Positions 25,379 to 35,158 of a DNA stretch of 64,000 nt are shown here, piece after piece. How positions within the stretch are numbered: position 1 is the stretch's first letter; each line of letters opens with the position of its first letter. Position numbers and translations under genes: made by a program. Under the pieces are notes generated by a model. The model was not told the DNA's origin. It worked only from the letters and a program-made list of their open reading frames with translations, and did not search any database. Source of the stretch: Candidatus Symbiopectobacterium sp. 'North America' (GTDB taxonomy: Bacteria > Pseudomonadota > Gammaproteobacteria > Enterobacterales > Enterobacteriaceae); the NCBI RefSeq assembly GCF_015762685.1, contig NZ_PEHF01000073.1:34344-98343 (forward strand). Reading direction: 5' to 3'.

Positions 25379-25563
25379 AATGAACCTCGTCTTTCTGGTG
25401 CTCGCTGTGTATACAATACAACGCAGTAACGGACCTATTCTTTGTCAAAAGAGTGAGATGCGCCACTGACCTGCCATGATTCTATGCCAATTTACTTCCT
25501 TTGGTAGGATACTTTACGAGTCTCAAATCCAAGTGCAACGCCAACATGAAGGAGTCAGGCTAT

Positions 25564-27512
25564 ATGAAGCACGCGCTCGCGCCAGGTTTAGTGGCCCTGT
25601 TTGTTACCACCACACTGCACGCTGCCACCGTCGATCTGCGCATTTTGGAAACTGCCGATCTGCACAGCAATATGATGGATTTTGATTATTACAAGGATAC
25701 TCCCACCGATAAATTCGGTCTGGTACGCACCGCCAGCTTGATTCACGGTGCGCGTCAGGAGGCCACCAACAGCGTTCTGGTGGATAACGGCGACTTGATT
25801 CAGGGTAGCCCGCTGGGCGATTGCATGGCGGCCAAAGGGCTGCAACAGGGCGAGGTGCACCCGGTTTATCTCGCCATGAACCGACTCGACTATGCGGTGG
25901 GCAACATCGGCAACCATGAGTTCAACTACGGTCTGGATTATCTGCACAAAGCGCTGTCCGGCGCCGCTTTCCCGTACGTAAACTCCAACGTGCTCGATGC
26001 GAAAACCGGCAAACCGCTGTTCACGCCTTATCTGATCAAGGACACACCGGTAAAAGATCGCGATGGTAAGACTCATACTTTACGCATCGGCTATATCGGT
26101 TTTGTACCGCCGCAAATCATGGTGTGGGATAAGGCCAACCTGAGTAGCAAAGTGACCGTGGCCGACATAACCGAAACCGCTAAGAAGTGGGTGCCCGAAA
26201 TGCGGCAGAAACGTGCGAATATTGTGGTTGCCATCCCCCACTCCGGCCTTTCTGGCGAGCCGTATAAGGCCATGGCAGAGAACTCGGTTACTACCTGAGC
26301 CAGATACCGGGCATCAATGCCATTCTATTCGGTCATGCTCACGCCGTTTTCCCCAGCAAAGATTTTGCCGCTATTCCCGGCAGTAATATCGCGTAGGGCA
26401 CCTTGAACGGTATTCCCACTGTGATGCCCGGTCAATGGGGCGATCATCTGGGTATTGTCGATTTAGTGGTCAACAATGATAGCGGCCAATGGCAGGTGAC
26501 GGAGGGGAAAGCACAAGCGCGCCCTATTTTCGACAAGGCGCAAAAACAATCACGTGCCGAAGCGGATAAAGATCTGGTGAATGTGTTGTCCGACGCGCAT
26601 CAGCAAACGTGCACCTTTGTCGGCAAACCCATCGGTAAAGCTGCTGACAACATGTACAGCTATCTGTCACTGGTGCAGGATGACCCCACCGTGCAGATCG
26701 TCAATAACGCGCAGCGCGCTTATGTGCAGCACTTTATTCAGGGCGACCCCGATCTGGCAGATATTCCAGTGCTTTCCGCCGCCGCACCGTTTAAAGCGGG
26801 CGGCCGGAAGAACGATCCTAACAGCTATGTGGAAGTGGAAAAGGGTGAGCTGACGTTCCGTAACGCCGCCGATCTCTATCTCTACCCCAACACGCTGGTG
26901 GTGGTGAAAGTGAACGGGCAGCAGGTGAAAGAGTGGCTGGAGTGCTCGGCGGGCCAGTTCAATCAAATCGATGTTCACAGCAAGGCACCGCAATCCTTAA
27001 TCAACTGGGACGGTTTCCGCACCTATAACTTTGATGTGATTGACTGTGTTAATTACCAGATCGATGTGACGCAGCCTGCCCGTTACGACGGGGAGTGCGC
27101 GCCGCGTAAGCCCAACGCCGAGCGCATCGTTAATTTGACCTACCAGGGCAAACCCAGCGATCCCAAGATGACGTTTCTGATCGCCACCAACAACTACCTC
27201 GCCTACAGCGAGAAATTTGCCGGAACCGGGGAAAAGTACGTTGCCTTTGCCTCGCCTGATGAAAACCGTTCTGTGCTGGCCGCCTATATCAGCGCAGAAA
27301 CGCAAAAACAGGGTGAAGTGAAACCTCAAGCGGACAACAATTGGCGTTTAGCGAAGATCAAGAGCGACACACCACTGGATATCCGCGTGGAAACGGCACC
27401 TTCAGCGAAGGCAGCGGCTTTTATCAAAGAGAAAGCGCAATACCCGATGATATCTCTCGGCCATGATGACGTGGGCTTTGCGTTATACCGCCTCGATCTG
27501 CAAAAACAGTAA
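25564..27512 (+). pseudogene. cpdB: cpdB, periplasmic 2',3'-cyclic-nucleotide phosphodiesterase/3'-nucleotidase, two lesions
   Basis: Secreted two-domain nucleotidase. Start ATG 25564 with GAAGGAG; signal peptide to about LHA/ATV; metallophosphoesterase motifs [23 protein letters not shown] and GNHEFNYG are intact. At about 26289 one T is missing in the codons for SVYYLSQ, shifting the frame. The next frame has TAG at 26394-26396 for Lys in SNIAKGTLNG, then runs open through the C-terminal 5'-nucleotidase domain to 27512. A relic of part of this gene follows at 27631-27735. Confidence 0.94.
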
Positions 27513-27521
27513 TCGGTTACA

Positions 27522-27544
27522 GAACGCCGCTTGATACGGCGTTC
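27522..27544 (+). terminator. Hairpin after cpdB
   Basis: GAACGCCG / CGGCGTTC form an eight-pair stem with a seven-base loop ten bases past the cpdB stop. No T-run follows, so termination strength is unclear. Confidence 0.5.
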
Positions 27545-27630
27545 TCAAACTGCGGACAACATAACTCTACCTATTGCTCATCCTCCATACAGGCGGAGGA
27601 TCTGCTACAGAAAGAAAACCTCACTTCTCT

Positions 27631-27735
27631 TCCTTGCTTAACCGGAGCGGCTTTCATAACGACAACGCTGATGTGATTAACTGCGTCAGCGATCGGATTG
27701 AAGTAATCCAGTCCGAGCGTCACGACAGGGAGTAC
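27631..27735 (+). pseudogene. Relic duplicate of an internal cpdB segment
   Basis: Read in the frame starting at 27631, 35 codons align without gaps to the CpdB stretch encoded at 26994-27098. I count 17 identities, including LxN, GF, DVI, CV and RxDxE. The surrounding sequence shows no further cpdB homology that I can see. It is therefore a decayed fragment of a second cpdB-like gene, either an ancient tandem copy or a paralogue. No function is implied. Confidence 0.65.
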
Positions 27736-27833
27736 AGCGCAGTAGCCCAGCAATCTGTTTATGAATGATTAACTAACGGCCCGCCTGTCAAAATGTACAC
27801 AGGTTTACATCAGGTGATTACCATTGATTAACG

Positions 27834-28457
27834 ATGCCGATTACGCCATTAACACCCTCTCAGCCAATGAACGAGCCCTCTGGTACGCGATCATTGGTTC
27901 CCAAAGAACAACTTACGTCGTCTTTTTTGCAAAAGCTAACCTCCATTGTTCATGACTCGGACATTACTCTGCTTGGCCCTGATAAATCGGACGATCGCTA
28001 TGTCCGCTGGTGCCATGATTTTCGTGACTTAAAAACCAACCCAAATGAACGCCGTATTTACTGGTTCGACGATACGTATAAAGGTACCAAGCGATTAAAC
28101 ATCCTTGGCCATGGCCGCATCAACGCCAGCGGCAAGGGAGAAATGAGTCTGTTACCGGATAGGGTTGATGGTGCAGATCTAAAGTACATGTATGACTATC
28201 ATTACCGAGCAGAAACACTGGCGCTTTATCAGTACATCCGCGTCACTTCCTGTTACTCGGCAGACGGATCAAACCCTTTGGGTCAACAAATTGCCAACGC
28301 TTTCAAACGGGAGACAAAAGCGTTTTCTGGTTATGTCGATTCGTTAAGTCCAGAATCGATTGAAGAAAAAAAGTTTAACCACGCGTTCAAAAGCGAAGGC
28401 AATACCCAGATTGATCTGAACCGCTTACTCACCAATACGGGCAGGAGTCTTGTGTGA
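27834..28457 (+). CDS. Standalone peptidase C80 / MARTX CPD-like protein
   Basis: 207 residues. By recall it resembles the inositol-hexakisphosphate-activated cysteine protease domain of MARTX toxins: a hydrophobic strand ending in NILGHGR (catalytic His candidate H93), then YIRVTSCYSADG (Cys candidate C140) followed by PLGQQIANAF, matching the VGHGR and GCSL...GHQFINAM blocks of that family. The N-terminal 30 residues are Ser/Pro/Thr-rich with no signal peptide, as in many type III effectors. The ATG follows an in-frame stop and has no clear ribosome site; ATG 27867 is an alternative. It has no partner gene nearby. Whether it is expressed is unknown. Confidence 0.6.
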   Translation: MPITPLTPSQPMNEPSGTRSLVPKEQLTSSFLQKLTSIVHDSDITLLGPDKSDDRYVRWCHDFRDLKTNPNERRIYWFDDTYKGTKRLNILGHGRINASGKGEMSLLPDRVDGADLKYMYDYHYRAETLALYQYIRVTSCYSADGSNPLGQQIANAFKRETKAFSGYVDSLSPESIEEKKFNHAFKSEGNTQIDLNRLLTNTGRSLV

Positions 28458-28570
28458 AAAACACTACCGAAGGAACCAGAAAAACAACAGCTCTGGTCTG
28501 GGTATCACCCGGTTAAATTTAATCCTAAATGACCCTCTGCGTACCTCGTTTTAGTTATATCCATCACAAT

Positions 28571-28593
28571 AAAATGTATTTAAAATACAATTT
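28571..28593. promoter_or_regulatory. NsrR-binding site upstream of ytfE
   Basis: The palindrome centred on ATGTATTTAAAATACA matches the enterobacterial NsrR consensus (AAGATGYATTTnAAATRCATCTT) at about 20 of 23 positions by hand. It starts 50 bp before the ytfE start. The NsrR gene itself is intact at 46754-47179. Confidence 0.75.
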
Positions 28594-28620
28594 ATTGTTT
28601 TTACCGCTGAGGGCCTTATC

Positions 28621-29286
28621 ATGCATTACCGCGATCGTACACTGGGGGAACTGGCTATCGCCATTCCTCGCGCTACCGTACTTTTCCGTGAATTTAATCT
28701 CGATTTTTGCTGCGGCGGCAAACAAACGCTGCTGCGTGCTGCCAACAAACTGGAGCTGGATATCGAGGCACTTGAAGCGCGCCTGAGCGCTCTGGCAGAG
28801 CAGCCTTCAACGGAAACCCACTGGCCTTCAGCACCGCTGGGCGACATCATTCCCCACATCATCCAGCGTTATCACGATCGTCACCGCGAGCAGTTGCCGG
28901 AATTGATCCTGATGGCTGAAAAAGTGGAACGTGTTCACCATGAAAAATCGGCGTGCCCGCGCGGACTGGCCGCGCAGTTAGCGCTGATCCTTGACGATTT
29001 GTCCCAGCACATGATGAAAGAAGAACGCATCCTGTTCCCCATGATCGAAGCGGGCATGGGCGCACAAGCCTCGGGTCCGATCTCGATGATGGAACATGAG
29101 CATGATGACGCAGGACAACAACTGGAAGTGGTGAAAAATCTAACCAACAACGTGACGCCACCGGAAAACGCATGCAACACCTAGCGCGCGTTGTACGCCG
29201 GTATCAATGTTTTTATCAGCGACCTGATGGAGCATATCCATCTGGAGAACAACATCCTGTTCCCTCGCGCGCTACGTGGCGAATAG
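28621..29286 (+). pseudogene. ytfE: ytfE, di-iron iron-sulfur cluster repair protein, in-frame TAG
   Basis: YtfE (RIC) is a nitrosative-stress hemerythrin-like protein that repairs Fe-S clusters. The N-terminal domain shows the [11 protein letters not shown] motif, and the His/Glu iron ligands are visible ([36 protein letters not shown]). TAG at 29182-29184 replaces the Trp of NACNTW; the frame continues as [23 protein letters not shown] to 29286. The truncated protein would lose the last helix with one His-X3-Glu-type ligand pair. Confidence 0.92.
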
Positions 29287-29293
29287 TCCCGCA

Positions 29294-29325
29294 GGTTGCA
29301 GGATGAAATAGGTTATCCTGCAACC
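29294..29325 (+). terminator. Hairpin after ytfE
   Basis: GGTTGCAGGAT / ATCCTGCAACC, an 11-pair stem with a ten-base loop, eight bases after the ytfE stop. Only a short T-rich tail follows. From here to 29560 there is AT-rich sequence with one short open stretch ending at a TAA near 29504 that I cannot assign. Confidence 0.6.
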
Positions 29326-29563
29326 GTCTTGTCGAATGGCTATTTTCATTACCAACGGATAGATAAGATAAACAAGCACACAGACAACCCTATAATGATT
29401 TTATAACGCCAAGAGTTAGTCATACCGAAGATGGTCATAAAATCTCAGAATGGTGTACAGATTTAAATAGTGTCGTGGTTTTTTACAACAGCCTGAAAGA
29501 GTAACCGCAATTGTAGTCCCTCCGGTTTCCCCACGGCTAGTTTTTGCCTCGCATAGATAACAG

Positions 29564-29752
29564 GTGGCTCAGCGCACCACATTACAACCACCGCAGGTGT
29601 GGTTCTCCTGGATGGCAAGGTCGGGGCCTATCCTCGCCAATCCCACCGCCGACCTGACTCGGCCCCGGCTGGAGAAGCGTCTGCCACGTACCGTGCTGAG
29701 TGTGGCGGAGGTCCGGCAGGTGCTGGCCCTGCCGGACCTGACTACCTTGTAG
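29564..29752 (+). pseudogene. Tyrosine-recombinase (integrase) fragment
   Basis: 62 codons. The second half, NPTADLTRPRLEKRLPRTVL then SVAEVRQVLALPDLTT, looks like the linker between the core-binding and catalytic domains of phage-type or integron-type tyrosine recombinases. The catalytic Arg, His and Tyr boxes are absent and the frame stops at once. GC content is higher than the flanks. A remnant of a mobile element that probably delivered the toxin-antitoxin genes next door (inference). Confidence 0.5.
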
Positions 29753-29876
29753 AGGGTACATGACAGTATGCTGGCTATAGTTCATACCTTCACGCACCCG
29801 GCTGAATGTGGTGCTTACAATCTCACAAATATCAGCCATAATGACACCACAATCGACACCACAAATGGAGTGATAG

Positions 29877-30263
29877 ATGAGCACAATCCACTTCCGCATA
29901 GATGACCAAACAAAGCGTCTGGCAATGCAAGCAGCAGATCGGCAGAAGATAAGTCTGACAGAAATCATGAGATTACGAGCCGAAGAGCTCGCGGCCGAAG
30001 AACGACAATATCAAAACAATGAACATGACCTCTGGCTGGAGCAGCAAATAACGCAAGCGTTCAATCGTTATAGCTCGGAGGAATGTGAGTTCATCAGCAA
30101 TGATGAGATGAACCAATACATGGATAAACTGAAAGCACGGCAGCACGGGGCAAACTGTGATAGCAGAGCTGTTATGGGAAAAACAGGCTCAATCGGACCG
30201 AGAAAATATCTTTCGTTACCTGTATCAGGAAGCCGGGCTGCTAGTAGCAAGCGCAACCGATGA
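29877..30263 (+). CDS. RelB/DinJ-type antitoxin
   Basis: 128 residues. The N-terminal 45 are a ribbon-helix-helix-like DNA-binding segment (STIHFRIDDQTKRLAMQAAD, SLTEIMRLRAEELA); the rest is acidic and extended, typical of toxin binding. GGAG sits upstream of the ATG. The direct repeat GACACCACA at 29843-29851 and 29855-29863 may be the autoregulatory operator. The last 35 codons overlap the toxin gene in another frame and look unlike antitoxin sequence, so the original end may have been near KARQHG and lost by a small shift. Confidence 0.7.
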   Translation: MSTIHFRIDDQTKRLAMQAADRQKISLTEIMRLRAEELAAEERQYQNNEHDLWLEQQITQAFNRYSSEECEFISNDEMNQYMDKLKARQHGANCDSRAVMGKTGSIGPRKYLSLPVSGSRAASSKRNR

Positions 30264-30459
30264 TAAGTTCGTCAGCCTTGCAGAAATGCTGAGGATAAAT
30301 CCAGAAGCAGGTGTCATCGCCGGACGATCCTGTAAGCAGCGTAAACTAACAGTTGACCGCTTCCCATTCATCATTATCTATATTATCGAGAAAAATCAGG
30401 CACACATCCTGCTAGTACTCCATACCTCACGCAGAATCAGCGGGAAATACATACGGTAG
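30157..30459 (+). CDS. RelE/ParE-family toxin
   Basis: 100 residues from GTG 30157. N-terminal helix (LLWEKQAQSDRENIFRYLY), central basic strand (CKQRKLTVDRFPFIIIYIIE) and C-terminal VLHTSRRI match the RelE/ParE fold. The family's targets are ribosome-bound mRNA (RelE) or gyrase (ParE); which applies here cannot be read from the sequence. It overlaps the antitoxin by 107 bp. Open throughout. Confidence 0.75.
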   Translation: MIAELLWEKQAQSDRENIFRYLYQEAGLLVASATDDKFVSLAEMLRINPEAGVIAGRSCKQRKLTVDRFPFIIIYIIEKNQAHILLVLHTSRRISGKYIR

Positions 30460-30573
30460 ATCCCTCTCAGCAAGAAAGCACAGGGTCAGGTCAGAGCGCG
30501 TGAACTCTTCCCTTTGTTCAGCACCGGCGTAAAGTAACATTTTCGGTCCTTCTTCTCCTTCAAAAGAAATCAA

Positions 30574-31134
30574 ATGTCGCCAAAAAACAGAATACATATC
30601 TTAGGTGCCTCGGGCTCCGGCACAACGTCCATTGCCAAATGCCTCGCCGAGCGGGTGGGTTATCAACATCTAGATACCGATGATTTTTATTGGCGCGACA
30701 CATCCCCTCCCTATACGGTGGCAAACGAACCGCAAGAAAAGCAGTTACAACTCGCTGACGCACTGAAAACACAAGAAAAATGGATTCTCAGCGGCTCGCT
30801 GTGTGGCTGGGGAGATATCTTTATCCCGAGCTTTGGACTCGTTATATACGTCTATGTTAAGAATGAAAAACGCCTTGAGCGGCTCAAGCAAAGAGAACAA
30901 ATGCGATTTGGGGACGACATTTTGCCCGGAGGCAAGCAGCATGGACGATATCAGGCGTTTATTGAATGGGAGGCGGGTTATGAAACCACGGTGGATGTCA
31001 GCCGAAACGCACTTCGGCACAAAAAGTGGTTGGAGAAGATCCCCTGCCCTGTCATCCACATCATGAATGAAAGCACCGTTGACGAAGCCGTAAACGATAT
31101 AGTGTCACAGTGGGCGTTGAACCCGCCCGTTTGA
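30574..31134 (+). CDS. P-loop NTPase, shikimate/adenylate kinase-like, unknown substrate
   Basis: 186 residues. HILGASGSGTTSIAKCLAE (9-27) is a P-loop in which Thr replaces the usual Walker Lys; I recall this GASGSGTT form as normal for this family rather than a mutation. HLDTDDFYW follows as the acceptor-side acidic motif, SGSLCGWGD is conserved, and LERLKQREQMRFGDDILPGG resembles a lid. No substrate can be named. Intact; it lies between the toxin-antitoxin pair and fklB. Confidence 0.75.
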   Translation: MSPKNRIHILGASGSGTTSIAKCLAERVGYQHLDTDDFYWRDTSPPYTVANEPQEKQLQLADALKTQEKWILSGSLCGWGDIFIPSFGLVIYVYVKNEKRLERLKQREQMRFGDDILPGGKQHGRYQAFIEWEAGYETTVDVSRNALRHKKWLEKIPCPVIHIMNESTVDEAVNDIVSQWALNPPV

Positions 31135-31188
31135 ACCGTCTTTATCAGGATTTGCAGGGAGCATCATTCAACGCCCCCCGCACCTGCA

Positions 31189-31809
31189 TTAGAGGATTTC
31201 CAGTAGTTCGACTTCAAAAATCAGTGAGCTGAACGGCGGAATGAATGCACCTGCACCACATTCGCCATAGGCCAGGTTATGCGGAATATAGAGTTCCCAT
31301 TTGGAACCGACCGGCATCAGCGTCAGCGCTTCAATCCAGCCAGGAATAACGCCGCTCACCGGAAACTCTGCCGGCTGCCCGCGCTGCACGGAGCTGTCAA
31401 ACACGCTGCCATCGATCAGGCGGCCCGTATAGTGCACACGCACGCGATCTTGACGTGCAGAGATCGCCCCTTCACCCTGGGTCAGCACGCGGAATTGCAA
31501 ACCGGACTCAGTCTGGTTGACGCCGTCTTTACCAGCATTGTCTGCCAGGAAATTTTGACCTTCAACAGCCAACGCTTGCTGGCGCTCACGGCGCACCGCA
31601 TCAGCACGTTCATGAATTTCACGCAGCGCGCGATGTACAACATCCACAGGCACGGCGGGCGCATTGCCTGCCAGTGCATCACGCAGACCTGCTACCAGGG
31701 CTTCAGGGATCAACCCTTCCAGGCCAGATTCTTGCAACTGTTGACCAACCTGCAAACCAATACCGTAACTGGCCTGCGCCTCAACGCTCTCGTAAGAAGG
31801 GGTGCTCAT
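31189..31809 (-). CDS. fklB: FKBP-type peptidyl-prolyl isomerase FklB (FKBP22)
   Basis: 206 residues, identical in length to E. coli FklB. The N-terminal helical dimerisation region ([39 protein letters not shown]) is followed by an FKBP domain from about residue 115 ([38 protein letters not shown]). Cytoplasmic foldase. Intact, at the conserved position beside ytfB. Confidence 0.95.
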   Translation of the reverse strand: MSTPSYESVEAQASYGIGLQVGQQLQESGLEGLIPEALVAGLRDALAGNAPAVPVDVVHRALREIHERADAVRRERQQALAVEGQNFLADNAGKDGVNQTESGLQFRVLTQGEGAISARQDRVRVHYTGRLIDGSVFDSSVQRGQPAEFPVSGVIPGWIEALTLMPVGSKWELYIPHNLAYGECGAGAFIPPFSSLIFEVELLEIL

Positions 31810-31889
31810 GGATGTTCCTCATTGTGTAAAAAAATGAAAACGCAGCATAACAGCGCTGGACGGCAGGGTAAAATCTTCTGTGTGATCGT

Positions 31890-31932
31890 TATACCCGTCA
31901 TACTTCACGTTGCAGAGACGTTGGCAGCGCGC
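31890..31932. repeat. Half copy of the dispersed palindromic repeat
   Basis: ATACCCGTCATACTTCACG, then TTGCAG and a TTGGC..GCGC stretch, matches the complement of the right end of the repeat at 7180-7377 with a few changes. No matching left half follows. It lies in the 346-bp gap between divergent fklB and ytfB; the rest of the gap presumably carries promoters (TATACT near 32013) and no gene. Confidence 0.6.
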
Positions 31933-32155
31933 AGATACCGCGAAGATCGGCGCACAGTCGAGAAAATCGGCTCTGCCAGTATGAAAGGCGAGCGAATACC
32001 ATGCCCTATTCTATACTAAGGGTTCCACTTTCTCTCAAATTTGTTACCTTAAGCATCAACACGTTAGCGATTATGACTCTTGTATTACTTTCGTTGGCGC
32101 GTTACCTATATACTGGGCAGCTTTACAGGTTGCTATCGTTGCAAGAGAGGTCAGC

Positions 32156-32821
32156 ATGGGCAGAATCGCGCCCAGGAAACGAGTAGCCCCCGCAAGGGAT
32201 TATCAAGCGCTGATTCGCAGCGTTCTACGCGTTCTTCCGCGTTTGCCTTTGGCTCGGGCCGAAAAACAGCGTAATGCTCCCTCTCTCCCTCTGTCAGCAC
32301 TGCTTGAGCGTGTGCGTGATATATTGAGAGGACTGTGGCATCACCCTGACAGCTACCACTGGATGGATCCGTTGCCTGCCTTCCACCGCCGTGCGATTCT
32401 GATTGCCTTCGCACTGCTGCTGATCGCACTACTGTGGTCCTATTCGCCGCCAACGTCACGGGCTCCGTCATCTGCCACACCCATCACACTCAATGAATCA
32501 GCGCCAATGCACGCTAACCTCGCAGACAGCACGCCAGCCCCGGTAGAGCCAGCCGCGCCAGCCTGGCAGACTTACCCGATTGCTGCGGGACAAACGCTGG
32601 CGCAGCTGTTCAGGGATAATAATCTGCCCGTCAACGATGTTTTTGCAGTGGCTCAGGTGGAAGGAAGAGATAAGCCACTGAGCAACCTGCGTGCCGGGCA
32701 ACAGGTCAAACTGCGGCTTAATACGCAGGGAATGGTGTCTGAGTTGGAGATTGAAACAGCGGATGGCCAGCGGGTGCACTTCACACGCCAATCCGATGGC
32801 GTATTTCTTCGCACGCGTTAA
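32156..32821 (+). CDS. ytfB: YtfB/OapA-family cell-envelope protein
   Basis: 221 residues. An N-terminal cytoplasmic part ends in the OapA signature WMDPLPAFHRRAILIA, then comes a membrane helix (about 81-96), a Pro/Ala-rich linker, and a periplasmic LysM-like OapA domain (WQTYPIAAGQTLAQLFRDNN, PLSNLRAGQQVKLRLN). E. coli YtfB has been linked to cell division and glycan binding. GAGAGG precedes the ATG. Intact. Confidence 0.88.
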   Translation: MGRIAPRKRVAPARDYQALIRSVLRVLPRLPLARAEKQRNAPSLPLSALLERVRDILRGLWHHPDSYHWMDPLPAFHRRAILIAFALLLIALLWSYSPPTSRAPSSATPITLNESAPMHANLADSTPAPVEPAAPAWQTYPIAAGQTLAQLFRDNNLPVNDVFAVAQVEGRDKPLSNLRAGQQVKLRLNTQGMVSELEIETADGQRVHFTRQSDGVFLRTR

Positions 32822-32828
32822 GGTCCGT

Positions 32829-33206
32829 TCAGGCGTTACACTGTGCGAGCAGAAAATCCCGTAGTACCTGCGCATGATTGCGCTGCGGATCTTTGCTGCC
32901 ATAGAGCAATGTGACTTCACCCGAGCACGCTAGTGCCGACGTAATGATCTGCCAATGGCGCTGTCGTGCCAGTTCGGCGCGATACTGCGCAACAAAAGCG
33001 TCCCATGCGTCTGGCGCTGCGTGGAATGCCTGACGCAGTGCTGTGCTGGGCGCAACCTCTTTAAGCCACTGCGCGCCGCCCAGTCGCTCTTTTCGAACAC
33101 CGCGTGGCCAGAGCCGATCCACCAGAAAGGTGAGGTGCGCAAAAGACAATTGCGCATCATAAACCCGCTGTAAATGAATGTGCGATACATCAGTGGCGGC
33201 GGACAT
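32829..33206 (-). CDS. DUF488 family protein (YeaO-like)
   Basis: 125 residues with the family marks FLVDRLWPRGVRKERLG, WLKEVAPSTALRQAFH and VTLLYGSKDPQRNHAQVLRDF. Function is not established for the family. It ends seven bases past the ytfB stop on the opposite strand. Intact. Confidence 0.82.
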   Translation of the reverse strand: MSAATDVSHIHLQRVYDAQLSFAHLTFLVDRLWPRGVRKERLGGAQWLKEVAPSTALRQAFHAAPDAWDAFVAQYRAELARQRHWQIITSALACSGEVTLLYGSKDPQRNHAQVLRDFLLAQCNA

Positions 33207-33281
33207 AGCGATAACCTCCAGTCATAAACCGGGTTAGCATACGCCCAATTATCTTTGCTGTGCTTACTGATAGCCCATAAA

Positions 33282-33312
33282 ACGCAAAACGCCGACCCGA
33301 AGGTCGGCGTTT
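33282..33312 (-). terminator. Terminator of the rpsF-priB-rpsR-rplI operon
   Basis: On the minus strand AAACGCCGACC-TTCG-GGTCGGCGTTT is a GC-rich stem with a stable TTCG tetraloop, followed by TGCGTTTT. It lies 41 bp past the rplI stop. Confidence 0.88.
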
Positions 33313-33352
33313 CACGCATAACGCTCAGCGCCCGAAGGCACCATGCCATTGC

Positions 33353-33802
33353 TTATTCAGCAACAACCAGCACGTTCAGCGTAGCGAACACATCGCTGTG
33401 AACCTGGAAGCTCACTTCGTGGTCGCCCAGTGTACGCAGTACACCGTTCGGCAGGCGAACTTCGCTTTTAGCGATAGCAACGCCAGCAGCGGTGACAGCA
33501 TCAGCGATGTCACGCGTACCGATAGAACCGAACAGTTTGCCTTCGTCGCCCGCTTTGGACGCGAGTGTAACGGTACCCAGTTCAGTCAGTTGCGCAGCAC
33601 GCGCTTGAGCAGCAGCCAGAACGTCAGCCAATTTGGCTTCCAGTTCTGCGCGACGCGCTTCGAAGAACTCAACGTTTTTCTTGGTTGCCGGCACAGCTTT
33701 GCCCTGCGGAACCAGGAAGTTACGAGCGTAGCCCGCTTTAACGTTTACCTGATCACCCAGGCTGCCCAGGTTTGCTACTTTATCAAGCAGAATAACTTGC
33801 AT
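33353..33802 (-). CDS. rplI: 50S ribosomal protein L9
   Basis: 149 residues, as in E. coli: [20 protein letters not shown], then the long connecting helix ([20 protein letters not shown]) and the C-terminal domain. Last gene of the rpsF operon. Codons show high-expression bias. Intact. Confidence 0.97.
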   Translation of the reverse strand: MQVILLDKVANLGSLGDQVNVKAGYARNFLVPQGKAVPATKKNVEFFEARRAELEAKLADVLAAAQARAAQLTELGTVTLASKAGDEGKLFGSIGTRDIADAVTAAGVAIAKSEVRLPNGVLRTLGDHEVSFQVHSDVFATLNVLVVAE

Positions 33803-33843
33803 TACCTTATCCTCTCAAAGTCTCGTTAGTGGACTGTGGCCGA

Positions 33844-34396
<553 letters not shown>

Positions 34397-34401
34397 GGCA
34401 A

Positions 34402-34852
<451 letters not shown>

Positions 34853-34892
34853 GCAAGGAACGTGTGTATGCGGCTGAAAAAAATGACGCATC

Positions 34893-34921
34893 AGTATACT
34901 TACCCCCGTTAATAAGCGCAA
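34893..34921 (-). promoter_or_regulatory. Promoter of the rpsF operon
   Basis: TTGCGC (34921-34916) and TATACT (34898-34893) on the minus strand are separated by 17 bp, about 95 bp upstream of the rpsF ATG. From 34922 to 35158 I see no gene and no clear feature; the scrB ribosome site is weak. Confidence 0.6.
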
Positions 34922-35158
34922 GGCGTTCTCTCGCCGTTTTGTCATGGCCCCTGTGTCACTTTTTGGAAACCAAACTTACAAAAATCAATACAACTCACTT
35001 ATTATTAACGAGTTAGCGCCAATAATCGTGATATATCTCTCAGTGACCCGACACGACCGTTTGCCAGCCTCAGTGTTCACGTCGACAATTTTTATCATCC
35101 AATTCGGGCGGCTCTCTCCAGCGGAACCGTTGTTCAGCAACGATGACAAGTGCATGCC

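Noticed and set aside
30574..31134. Walker A Lys lost in the P-loop gene
   Set aside because: GASGSGTT is, as I recall, the usual form in this kinase-like family, so it is not evidence of decay.
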